64,000 nucleotides of DNA from Klebsormidium nitens (taxonomy: Eukaryota; Streptophyta; Klebsormidiophyceae; Klebsormidiales; Klebsormidiaceae). Below the pieces are notes generated by a model. It was not told where the DNA came from, made no database searches, and saw only the letters and a program-made list of their open reading frames with translations. The stretch spans positions 62,001 through 126,000 of the forward strand of contig DF237146.1 in NCBI GenBank assembly GCA_000708835.1. The letters run 5' to 3'. Made by a program: the position numbers and the translations under genes. Shown piece after piece: positions 23,401 to 34,500 of this stretch; the stretch's first letter is position 1, and the number at the start of each line of letters is the position of its first letter.

Positions 23401-24984
23401 NNNNNNNNNNNNNNNNNNNNNNNNNNNNNNNNNNNNNNNNNNNNNNNNNNNNNNNNNNNNNNNNNNNNNNNNNNNNNNNNNNNNNNNNNNNNNNNNNNNN
23501 NNNNNNNNNNNNNNNNNNNNNNNNNNNNNNNNNNNNNNNNNNNNNNNNNNNNNNNNNNNNNNNNNNNNNNNNNNNNNNNNNNNNNNNNNNNNNNNNNNNN
23601 NNNNNNNNNNNNNNNNNNNNNNNNNNNNNNNNNNNNNNNNNNNNNNNNNNNNNNNNNNNNNNNNNNNNNNNNNNNNNNNNNNNNNNNNNNNCCCATTTCG
23701 GGGGGCCGCTCCAGCCAGAGCTCCGTCGCCCCCGGGGCCGGGGCTGCGTCACCAGGACGATGATCTGCCGGACGTAGAGCTGCCACACCTGGGATCGTAC
23801 CAGCCGGTGAGCAAACCTGACGAACACTCCCGTTCAGGCGGTTAGTCTCAGTTAAAAGAGAGACTCGTTAGAGCAAATTGTTGCAAAGTTTGCAAGCGCA
23901 ATGGGAGACTGAGGCCGGACTGACCTTCCAAGCAAAGCGTTGATTATAAGATTCGGCAATAGTCTGCACTGTCAAAATTGGCTCAAGAAGCATGAGCGTG
24001 TGGACCGTCGGAGCGCATCAGAAGGAGCGCCGCAAGTGAATCCCGCTCAGGCAAGGAGGGACTCCAGAACCGCACAGCCGTCCAATCTTTTCTCAAAGGG
24101 TTCAATGCATCGGCCAGATTGAGAGCGATTCAGCATCGTCAATCTCAAATTCATCGAACGTATTGAAAATGTGGCCGGCCACATTGTGTGCATGTTCGCT
24201 GGCGCAGACCACTTCAAGCTTTCTGTGCAAACTGAAGCATTCGATCGTTATTTTCATCGAATGGCCTTGCGATTCGAGAGGCGCCGACAATTATGCGGCG
24301 CACCTCCTGGCATGCAGTATCTTGCTTCTTAAGTGTTGCCTTAGCAAAGTCACGAACCTGAATCGCACAGTAAAGTCAAGCATTAGATCTACAGACCCTA
24401 CATACTTTCAAGCTCGTCTCCATAGCCCGACACTTTAAGCGAAGCATCCCCTGCACGTGGGTCGAGCTAGGAGACAAAGTTGGTGCATCGGAAACGGACC
24501 CTCAGACTGGCACTCACGGTGCGTTCCTATGTTGCAGCTACGGCCGGCTCCCCGGCCTCCTGGAATCCTACCTCCTTTACCCCGGGGGCCTCCTCCAGCC
24601 CATGTTCAACCCCCCTTCCCGTACATGGGCCACACGCCCCCTCGGGGCCCACTCCCGCCCCTTCCGCCGGGCCCCCCTCCGCCCCACTTTCAGCAGATCG
24701 AGGGGCGGCCCGGCCCAGCGCCGTACCTGCCCCCACCCCCTCCCTTTCATGGGCCGTCCTCGACCCTAGGTGGAGCGCCGCAAAGGGGTCCTGAAAACAA
24801 CAGAGGGCGGCGGAGACGGGGGGGACGGAACCGGAAGCAAGGACCGGTTCTTGGAGGGGACCAGATGGGAGAGCGGGGGATGGCGCAGTGGCTGCAGGAA
24901 GAAGCGGGATCGGACTCGGATGGGGGAGGGGGCGAGCATGACGAGGCATTGGGCGAATGGCAGCCCCCTGGTAACGAGCGGTGA
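14485..24984 (+). CDS. PHD finger - TFIIS central domain - SPOC protein (PHF3/DIDO/Bye1-like)
   Basis: The model is join(14485..14700,15678..15738,16180..16676,17182..17391,17998..18228,18922..20190,20834..21080,21621..22744,23224..23806,24538..24984), with exon 9 crossing the N gap. Phases agree at each junction outside the gap. The protein has a C4HC3 PHD finger (Cys40, Cys42, Cys55, Cys58, His63, Cys66, Cys82, Cys85), a Lys/Glu-rich linker, and a small Cys/His knuckle (Cys253, Cys256, His261, His265, Cys268). A TFIIS central domain follows at about 760-870 ([20 protein letters not shown]), then a SPOC domain at about 1058-1200 ([20 protein letters not shown]). The C-terminus is very Pro-rich and ends in an Arg/Gly-rich and acidic tail. 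Family knowledge: these nuclear proteins bind modified histone H3 and the phosphorylated RNA polymerase II tail and tune transcription elongation. That role here is inferred from architecture. Confidence 0.85.
23282..23691. other. Assembly gap (410 N) inside an exon
   Basis: A run of N interrupts exon 9 of the PHD/SPOC gene. Coding-like Pro-rich sequence abuts both edges. The frames on the two sides differ by the gap length as written, so the gap size is probably nominal. Confidence 0.95.
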
Positions 24985-26426
24985 AGTGCGCCAGGAAACG
25001 TGCGAGCACAGCACATGTATTGTAAAGATGCGATTTTAGCCATTTGGGAGGAATGGTCCGTGAAGAAGACTATAGATAGATTTTTAGCGTCTGTGAATGT
25101 CAGAAAGTCTTGTCCTTGAAAACCGGTCTTAGACAAACGGTTATTGGATACACTTGGTAGCTCGAAGTGTTTGAAAACCTAGAAAAGCAGCGATCTACCC
25201 ACGGTCTTTGAGATCCGTTGGGCGTTTAAGCCAGGATCTGGCACCCCCGGCCTGCCGAGAAGCGGCACCAAAATCACGTGTATTGCATGCATGATACCAG
25301 CTTGGACAACGGTCACGTCCAGCCCACAAACTAAGGCTGTGCAACATTATGAAAAATTAACCACTCATATGCATGAGTGAGTTACGGCCTCGGCCGGAAT
25401 TCGGCTGCGTACATCTGGCAAGCATTGAAGGCCGCCTACCAGAGCAGTGACTTGCGGCAACGGTGATGACCTGGGATTGGCCATGAGGCTGCCGGCTAGC
25501 GGTGGGGGCGCCGCGCGCGGCCCTGCCGACGTACTGCATGTGCATATACGGGAACTTGAGCTGCATACAAGTATACAACAACGTCGGGCGTGACCGGCGC
25601 GGCCCGGCCCGCCCGCGTTCCTGATGTGGTATTAAAGTTTGAGAAGCTATATGCATGCCACTGGGATGCCAGAACGAGCCATTTGATCCGATCCAATCGT
25701 GTGCAATGGAAGCCCGAGTCGGACTCATGTATAATGTGCATATACGCCCGCCGGAGCTAGAGATCTTACACAGCAGTCGACAGCGGCTACGCGCCGGTAC
25801 CACCATGCATACGTATCATGTCAGTATCATGCATATGTCACATATACAGTGATCGGACTCCGACGTATCAATGAATGTCAAATATCATCTATTGTAAAGG
25901 CTTTTACAATATATCTAGCTCGAATATATAGCTAGTATACGCATGCGTTCGGACTAGCTGTCTAAGTTCGTATATAGGCATTCAATTCATCAACCTACTA
26001 GTAAGTCACAGTCGGAACGTATACTGTGAGTCCTGGGCAGCGGGGACCCATTGACACCATCATGTACACTATTTAGTATAAACATACACCATGAATGAAT
26101 ATGTTCATGTGTCAGTCACACTGCGCAATGCACCGAAAATCTAATTATATATGTGTCTAGCTGCATGCACCAACTTGGCAAGCAGCCGCCCGCCAAGGTC
26201 TTTTTGCCAAATCGATCGACCGTACGTGAGACGCCGCTCAACACGATCCCCAGATCATTCACGCGTGTCGTTGGGTTCGTTATAGCATCAATCATGCATA
26301 TTGCCCTGTGGTGCTCGCTGTCGATCCGCAATATCTGGAGTAACAATAAGTCCTGGACTTGAACTACTTACCCACAGAGCATTGTAAGGCTGGGTTGGGT
26401 CACGATTCGCTGGTTCCCACCAAGTA
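24985..26426. other. Intergenic region, no gene seen
   Basis: This is the 3' flank of the PHD/SPOC gene followed by an AT-richer stretch (about 25.8-26.2 kb). No coding exon, tRNA or long repeat is recognisable. Confidence 0.55.
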
Positions 26427-26975
26427 TTACGCACTCGCCGCTTGGAAGAGGCTCTGCATGGGCTGCTTGTCCATGCCTTGCGCGTTCCAGTCTTCTTGGA
26501 GCATCTCGAATAGCGGCGGCCGCTCGGGCACATTTGCAGAGTGGTCGGTCGCCTTCTGTTGGAAGAGAAAAGGTTGGCGGGGTTAAGCAAGCTAGCGTTG
26601 AGGATCCATAGCATCGTTTCCAGCGGGCTTCTGCCTCATGCAGATTCACGTCGCAACACTCAACCGGATCTGACCAGCTCATATCTGGAGACTTGAGCTA
26701 CTAACAATCCACTCCAGGCCGCAACAAAGGATAGGATATGTCCATTGTGGACCGAATAGGCGTAGCCCACGAAGTGTAGGATTATGGTTCTTTCCATGTG
26801 ATTGATCACGTTGTCTCTTTTTCTCCTGTTCCATCGAGGAATGCAACAATTTCTTGGCTGGTTCCAACTGTGCGGTCATTGGAAGTTTTCAGACCTCTTT
26901 TGGAGTGGATACGACGTGCGCATCAGAAACCAACTTGCGAATTTTACGACGTAGCCTTTGCAGAGGGTCGAGCAT
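26427..26975 (-). CDS. Possible small two-exon protein, 69 aa
   Basis: The tentative model is complement(join(26427..26555,26895..26975)). Exon 2 is the better part. It has a strong acceptor (TTTTCTCTTCCAACAG) followed by 42 codons of coding-like sequence containing RPPLFEMLQEDWNAQG, then TAA. Exon 1 begins MLDPLQRLRRKIRKL and ends at a weak donor (GAG|GTCTGA); phase is 0 on both sides. Exon 2 could instead be a terminal exon of the LRR gene just upstream on the same strand, reached through a GC donor (AAG|GCAAGC) at about 27310. I do not recognise the family. Confidence 0.35.
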
Positions 26976-27284
26976 TTTGAAACTTTTTGATGATGGATCC
27001 GAGTCACACCCGCTGGAATATCTCTTTTACAAGGGTTGGCATCTGCTTGAAGCCCATCTCATTCTAACACCATCGACGTGTTCTTTTTGAAAGTTAGCAA
27101 TAACATATGACGTCACTGTGAAAAGCCTGTGGAAAGGTTTAGGAGCGGGACGCATCAAAGTCGTCGGCTTAACGACTGAAACCTACAACGAAGAACGGCT
27201 AATGAATTCCAGAAAAAACATCAACGATCAACGGGCAGCGATCCAAAGCGACTGATTGATAACGTGTCACCAGTCAGAAAACTT

Positions 27285-30221
27285 TCAGAAGCCGCCACTC
27301 AGTCCCGTTGACGGTTTCGGTGCGCTTGCCTTCTGTGGCGGTGTAGGCGCCCGCCCCTCTAGTTGTGGACAGTACAGCTTCAGGTCCTGCAACCGGGGGC
27401 TATCCCCGAGCGCTACTTGCGTGAGCTGGTCGCTCCAGACCATAAGCGTTTTCAGCTCGGGGCATTTCTCCAGGTGCAGGGTAGTCATGCCCCGGGCTTG
27501 AATTAAGGCGGTGGTTAGGTTGGGGCAGAGGGACAGGTTGACACTGACGAGTGTGGGGGACTGCGGGAAGAGCAGGACAAGACTCAAAGTGTCAGTCATG
27601 ATTGTGAATTCGATAACGGATCAAAGATGCAAATGAAGTAGAAAACGGAGGAGCCCAACGCTGGAGGAGCCGAACGAAGCGAAAACAATCGATTTCAGCT
27701 ACCCGTTCCGAGGACCCGTTTGCATACCGGCAGTGAGCTTCATCTGGTGCAGTATCTGATCTGCGTCATTCTTTAACCTTGTGAATCATGTTAAGTCCTG
27801 TTGGTGGAAGTCTCACTACGACGCCTCTCAAAACTCTCGCCACTCAATCTTGAAGTGTCGCGAAGCGTACGACCAATGCCGAGCCATCAGAAAGCAATCA
27901 TTTGAGGAGGGTGGGAGCGTTCAGAAAAGTAATTCTAGCAGCCTGAACTGGTGGGGTGGGTCGGGGAAATTCGAGTGGAACGTGTGCAAAGCAGACTGAC
28001 TATATTGTTCTGAAAGTTGCTAAGGTAACACCAACCCCAACCCAAATCGTTACTTGCTTCGTCTATCGACCCACCCTAGACGCCCAGATCAAATCGACGA
28101 ATCATTCCAGTATCCGTGAAGCTTTCTACGCTTGAAATTGAAGAGTTTTGTGAACAGCTCATCGCTCACCTGGACAAGGACGTACGACAGATTTGCGCAT
28201 GCGGACAGGTCGAGGTCCGTGAGGGCGGGGAACGGCGGCGAGAGGACGACACGTGTCAGCAGAGATGAGCCGCGCAGGGACAGACGGGTCTGCAGAAAAG
28301 AAGGAGCATCACGTGCTTGTCGCCGCAAAAGTGTGCGTAAATCAGTACTCTATCTTCGTCCTTTGATTTTCAAGTAACGTAATTCTAGGTTACGAGAGCG
28401 CAATCTGCATGTGCGCCGGATGACAGGTCCGGACAGAGTACTGACGTGAGCAAGTTCGTCGCTCGTTGGACTGCCTATATGTGCGTTGCTAGCCGTGGCT
28501 TCACCTGTCTGCCCAGCAGGATTGAATCTAAATGACGTGGTGATGAGATGACCTTAGGCGCCGTTAAAGCACCCATCTCTCATTTGGAGATGAGCCTTTC
28601 AATTTTGTTACCTCAAAATAGCATGTGCGAATGCGGGGACGGAGTCAAGTTGGTGGGTTTCAAAACCAGGGACGTTGCGGATATCGGAAGAAGATAGACA
28701 GAGCCCGTGAAAGCTCACCAGCTTAGGGCTCGCCAGCCGCACGAGCTCCGCTACGAAAGCGTCCCCCAATTTGTCGTCCCAGTGCACATGAATCTGCGGC
28801 GTCAGAGATGGGTGCACGTTCTGTCCGTTCTGAAACTTACCCAGAAGAAGAAATCCTTCTGCGCGGCGTCTACCGGCGCAAATTTGATTGTCAGATCGTT
28901 TGCCGTTGGGTTTGACTGAGCGTATGTTACTATGATTTCTTGGAACCATTGAAATTTGATAAGATAAAGGTTGAGAGAGGCCAGAGACGGTAAGGTTGGA
29001 AAAGCTTCAGGGGATTGCGCAGCTGGTAAGTACAGCCGGTAAGGAATCTGCTGAAACTAGTTCGGGAAGCTCTCCGGCTCTAAGTTCGGCGACGTAGCTG
29101 GTCTATTTTTAACACTACCCAGATTATCCTGCTCGGTCACACGAAAGCTACCTTGCTTGGCTTTGGAAGGGACCCACAAAATCAAACGGACTTCCAGCTG
29201 GCAACTTCTCCTAGCTGACCGGTAAATGCACCCATCCAGCCGGGAGTACTGCTCACTAGTTGGATTACCGCAAGGAGCGCAGCAAGGTAAGGAGCTACAC
29301 GCCTTCAAGATGTAAGCGAAATGCATTACACCGACCGAGATTTGCCTCCGAGGTCGGCGACGAGTCAGTTTTTCCCAATTTTACCTCTGTGCACGCCCCC
29401 AGGACTTGTTCCCTGAGGGCCTGCCACGTGGGCCAGAGCGCGGGGTCGGGGAGGACGGAAACGGACCGCTCCCAACGACCGGTAGCAATTGCCTGCGCGC
29501 CAGAAAACATAAGCAGCAACAACGACTTCAGATGTGTGGACTAAACTCTTGCGAGACGGGTCTTGCTGTTTGCAACCTGCAAGTCCGTAAGGGCAGAGCC
29601 ACTCGATCTAGCTCTTTGCTTTCGAAGCTGTGGCGAACACAAGGCGCTGATACCGCACCAGCTGTGAAAGCGACTGGACTCAGGACGTCTCAGGGGTGAC
29701 CATAGGATGGTTGAGCTCAACGGCCTCAGCTGTGCAAGAGCTAAGAGGAGCGGCTGGATACATGTTTATGGTTTCGAGACACACGTAGCTGGGCTGTTCT
29801 TTGCTTCATCATTTTCAATCTGGTCAAAATCAAAGAACACATGCAGATACCTTTCACCAACTCATCCTCAAGTTCGTGAAGTCATACGTAGATGTCGGAC
29901 AAAACTTCGCCAGATTTGCCCAGAAGCGGAACAGACGTTTCTTTCTGATTGTGCTGAAGGGCTCTGCCCTGAGTTCGCACTCCAGGCTAAAAGAACGGCC
30001 TACTCTCGAGCAGCATTCAACAAACTCAATCGACCTCAGCTTTTCAAGCATGTCCGCTCACAGAAGGTGTCCTCCTTCATTAACGCTTGCAAATTCCGGC
30101 GCGCTTCCAAGAGAAGCCTCACCTTTTCCCAGCCCGCGTCCCTACTCGGCTCTACGGGTTCCGCATTCTTCTTGCCTTTCTTGCCTTTCTTGCCCTTTCT
30201 CTTCTTCTCCTTTTTCGCCAT
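27285..30221 (-). CDS. Leucine-rich repeat (RNI-like) protein, 5 exons
   Basis: The model is complement(join(27285..27560,28170..28289,28719..28793,29385..29492,30123..30221)), 225 residues. Each intron is phase 0. The start is MAKKEKKRKGKKGKKGKK, a Lys/Gly repeat that could act as a nuclear signal. It is followed by DAGWEK and the conserved-looking LPDPALWPTWQALREQVLGA. From about residue 70 there are irregular leucine-rich repeats: LVRLASPKL, TRLSLRGSSLLTRV, LTDLDLSACANLSYV, LVSVNLSLCPNLTTA, TTLHLEKCPELKTL, LQDLKLYCPQLEG. This is the cysteine-containing LRR type found in F-box/LRR proteins, but no F-box is present here. A role as a protein-interaction adaptor is inference. Confidence 0.75.
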
Positions 30222-31581
30222 CCTTTTGAGTGTACAATAGCACGAACGGTTACCTCCAGATTGAGCAATCAAAAGGAGAAGAATTCTAATAGTATATCTT
30301 GCTCAGTTGGAAAGTTCAGTGATGCAAACTCGAATGCTCCTACGTTGAATCTTGAAGCAACTTCGTCACGGTGTGTCTCATGGCGCCTAGCGATTCCATC
30401 TTGGATGACACCCGGTGCTCTCAAGCTGTACGGTGTAGTATACGGCTGGTCCACCAGAACGAGAGCAGATCGACTGCCGTTACTAGAGGGCCGTTAGTGG
30501 GCTTGAAAGTCACACTGTCACACTATGACACTATCTGAAATTGGTTATGGATGATAAATCAAGATAGATTCAGGGCGCTTTGCGGCGCATTCATCTGTAG
30601 CAGCTTTATGCGCCGACTAGCTACCATGTTCTGATCTAGTAGCTCCCGAATGGGCGTGCTGGCGAAACGAGCGCAGGAAGCTAGCGACAGGTCACAGTAG
30701 GCCCTTCAACCGTGTGAAACCCAAATATAGGTACTGCCATAAGGGGGTCGTTCAACGGAAGATCCGATGCAACCGCTCCTTTTGTAAACACGAATGCCGA
30801 CGCTCTGAGCAGGCGGCCCTTTCCAGTCGTCGGTGAATGATCACGTCATCGTACCACTTTTGAGCGACGTCTTATATGACGTCAGGCTCGTCCCGGGCGC
30901 AGTTAGCAGACCCACGTGCCCTTGCCAAATCACTGCCGAGCCACGAGGCAGTTCCACGTGTCAATTGCGACCTCGTCGGACATTCGAATATTCGCATTCT
31001 GCAGCTGTGCCGTCTGCATGTTGCTCAATGATGCTTTTGCGGCCCGGGATTTGATCCTGATTTGCGCACACCGCAGCCAGACTGGGTATAATATGAAGTG
31101 ATCAGCAAAACAGACTGGAACGTAGAGAAGCAAGGTGGTGCTAGCCAGCTTGCCCCTGGCTGTAGGCAGGGGCGGCTGCCGCTACGTAGGCACTGTTGAA
31201 GCAGAGCGTCTTTTTGGCTGCATTGGGGTTTCTCTGATTGATGTAACCTTCCGGAGCCCATCTTGGTAAGCACTCACATTGATCAGAGCCGGTTCGGGAG
31301 GAGAACAGTGATGAATGCGAGCATTATAATTGCGTCAAACTTTTGGTACAGCAGTTGTCGTTTGTCATCAATAGGGGCTCTTTGTTTTGATCTGCGCTGT
31401 CAGTGTTGCTAGATAAAGTAGATTCTGTGGATGCACGTGAGCGGAGGAGCAAGGATCTCTGAGTTAGCTAACCAAAGCAGCCTTTCAAGGAACCCTGCAC
31501 TGCTCTTTGCGCTGGCTGAGCTGACAGCTGTCAGTTCCCATCAAAGTGCCCGTCATCAGTGCCGCGTGCACGTCATAAGCT
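30222..31581. promoter_or_regulatory. Divergent intergenic region between LRR and phosphatase genes
   Basis: About 1.36 kb lies between the ATG of the minus-strand LRR gene and the ATG of the plus-strand phosphatase. I see no additional gene. It should hold both promoters; no individual element is clear. Confidence 0.4.
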
Positions 31582-34500
31582 ATGGCCCCCACCAAGCAGC
31601 TCCTGGGCCTCGCAGCTGTGCTCCTGCTGCTGAGTGTTCCGCACCTAGTTGCGCCAGTATCAGCGAGCAGCAGACTCCTGAAAGACAAAGAGTTGGCAGA
31701 TGTGGCGCCGGCGCCGTCCAAGCAAACACCACCGGCCCCTACACTAACTCCCACTTCAAACCCCGACCCCAACCCCGACCCCCTCCAGTAACCCAACATC
31801 GGGGCCTGCTGGGGTCTTTGCTAAGACCCCCTCTGCACCCCCAAGCCCAACTCCAAAGAAAACCCCCACATCGGCGCCTGCTCCGACGCCCGCTCCGGCA
31901 CCCACTGCGTTTAGTTGCAGTGTTCCGGGGGCCCCGGCAGGCTGCAATGTCACTCAGTGCTGCACCCCCCAGGGCAGGACAGCGTGAGTTGCACCCCACG
32001 TCTGTAGTATGTTGCCTTTTCAAGGAGCACTGCGGAACTTCGTTGGATTTGCTCAGCAATGCGTAATCTGAGTCGGTGTGTCCTTGTCAATCTGCATTGA
32101 GGTGGAGTGATGGCCATTGATTGGTGATTGTTGGTGTGCCCTGCCGGCCATGACGTCGGCATCGAGTGGGTGAGGCGGCAATCAAGTGTCGGCTCAACTG
32201 ATGAGAGGGACATACATCACAGCTCTGATTCGCTGGTGACCATTTGCCTTTGATGTGCCCATGCACTTCGAGAATAAGGTCATGCATACATGTACAGAGC
32301 TACAAGTTCTGTACTCAAGGAGAACATTCGTTTGATGTCTCTTACTAGAATACAGGAGCGTTCTGTCTCTGTGTCCAGGCCCACTCTCGAGCCTGGTGGT
32401 AACTGCTCTCTTCTATGTTACAATCACATTTTCCCGTGAGGCCCCTCAAACTCCTTGAAAAATGCCACTCACTTCCTAGTACAGCTCGGTAGCCACACGA
32501 TCAGAATACAGTCACATCACTCGCACCCGAAAAATCGCTGATCGCACTCTCCCATTATGTCGCAGTGGGGTAAGCAGTACGAACCCCCCAGGGTATGCTG
32601 TTGAGGGGGATCCCAATGTTGCACCACCCTTCAATCCCAATACGCCCTGGCAGATTCACACTCAGATTGGAGGTAAGGCTAGGAAAGGTTGTGATGGTCC
32701 ACCTAATTTGTTCCTGCTTCCTTACATGCAGCTATGCCCCGTAAGCTCTTCAGGCTGCAGTATACTGCTGAGTCTACAGGGTTTGCGCTAATGCATATCA
32801 ATCAGATAGGCTGAATTTCTTTACTCCTCCGCTATTGTGCTTGCTTGGCTCTGCAGACTTTGACCTGGCAAAGCGTTGCTTTCAGAAGCCATGTTCATTT
32901 GTCGAAAGTTTCTTACCCAGACAATTCATGGCTTTCAGCAACATCTTATGTCGATCTCTGACATGCACAGTTCCTTCTTCTAGCGTCTTACATTATGTGG
33001 CTGAAGCTTCTCAGGACGACTCTGCTGTCCATCAGTGTCCATTAGCCAATAGCTGACCTCCTATGTGCTTGCCTGAAGGCTTGATACGAAACAGAACGAT
33101 CTAAAACAGAACTTTCAATCCAACCCTGTCTGCAGGCTCGGCCCCTAACACTGCTCCCCAATCAGACCTTGGTTGCACTCAAGTCCGGTACGTTTGTCAG
33201 CTTAGCGGTGCACCCTTGATCTGAATGAAAGTTTTCTATCCTGTTCCTGTTTGCAGACTCGTCCTCAACCTCCATTACCTTCCTTTGGGCGACTGGGTCC
33301 TATGTGGCAGCCCCCTCCGCCGTTGACCCACTGCATGTTTGCCAGACCATTCCCTACAAGATGCAGATGGCTAGTAAGTGAAACGATTTCCTTTGCTCTA
33401 CAACACTGCCAGTTGAACATTAACACCAGTGCCAGGTGCCGTATAAGCAGGCGCCACATGGCAGCAGGTTGCGCACCGAACTGCCTTCATTCTGTCTGCA
33501 AAAGTCTCGTCAACACTTCAACGTTTGTGGCGCAAGCTAAAACTTGGAATATGTAGTATGAAGGGAGGGCGAGGGCTGGGCAACGGACGAATTCTGCGCA
33601 ATCACAAGGAGAACAATACTGGCAGCCCGGGAGCTCGGTCATTTCTCCGCTTGTTCAACCCCCTGACATTCCTTTGAGATTTTTGAGCAGTATGAGTGAA
33701 AGTGCGCAGAGGCTGCTGAAATATCCGCATCGCTGGATATCCATCAAAATGAGACGTTCGCCCCTGGTTAGCCATTTCCCTCTATAGACTGCTTGTTGCA
33801 TCATCATCATCATTACGCCCCCTGTTCGACGACGTTGTCGCACCAGCTGATGACATCAACCGTGCTGCTGCAGATCCAACCGCTTATCCCTTCGCCACGT
33901 GTGGGCTTGTTAGCGACCCCCTTGCCACCGCTGCGGACCCCGCAACCGGGCCGGGATCGTTCGTGTACTACAGCAGTTCGGACAGCAGTCTTCGGACGTT
34001 TAGCACGTCTGTCGCCGGCACCGCCAAGGTTTATCAGCAGGTAAGAGCGCTGAAGTCTAGAACCAAAGCTGGAAGAAGCTCAAGAGAGAACTTAAAAAGG
34101 CAATTTGCGTGTTTGGAAGTTCGGGGAGAGTTCAGGCATTGGCATCTTCTGGTCGCCGATCTAGAGTCGTATCGCGGCATGAGGTAGAGTTGCTGCGATG
34201 TGTCCAGGCATGCCGGGTTATTGAAGGGCCGCAATTTTAAGGTATGAGAATATTAAACTCGAGGTAACTTAGCGCTGGGTTAACAGCCAACTGTCGGCTT
34301 TGTGTGCAGCTCGGTGGTCTGGCTAACCAGGCCGGCCAGCAACCCGGAAGCAACCCTGGGTCAACCTACCGTTCCCCACTGCTTCACGCAGTTACGGTCC
34401 GGGGTTTCGCACCGGGTACCACTGTTTACTACAAGGTGAGGCATTCTCTTGAAGGCCCCTACTCGTGAGACCAACTGGGCGCTGTGAAACAGCCCACGTA

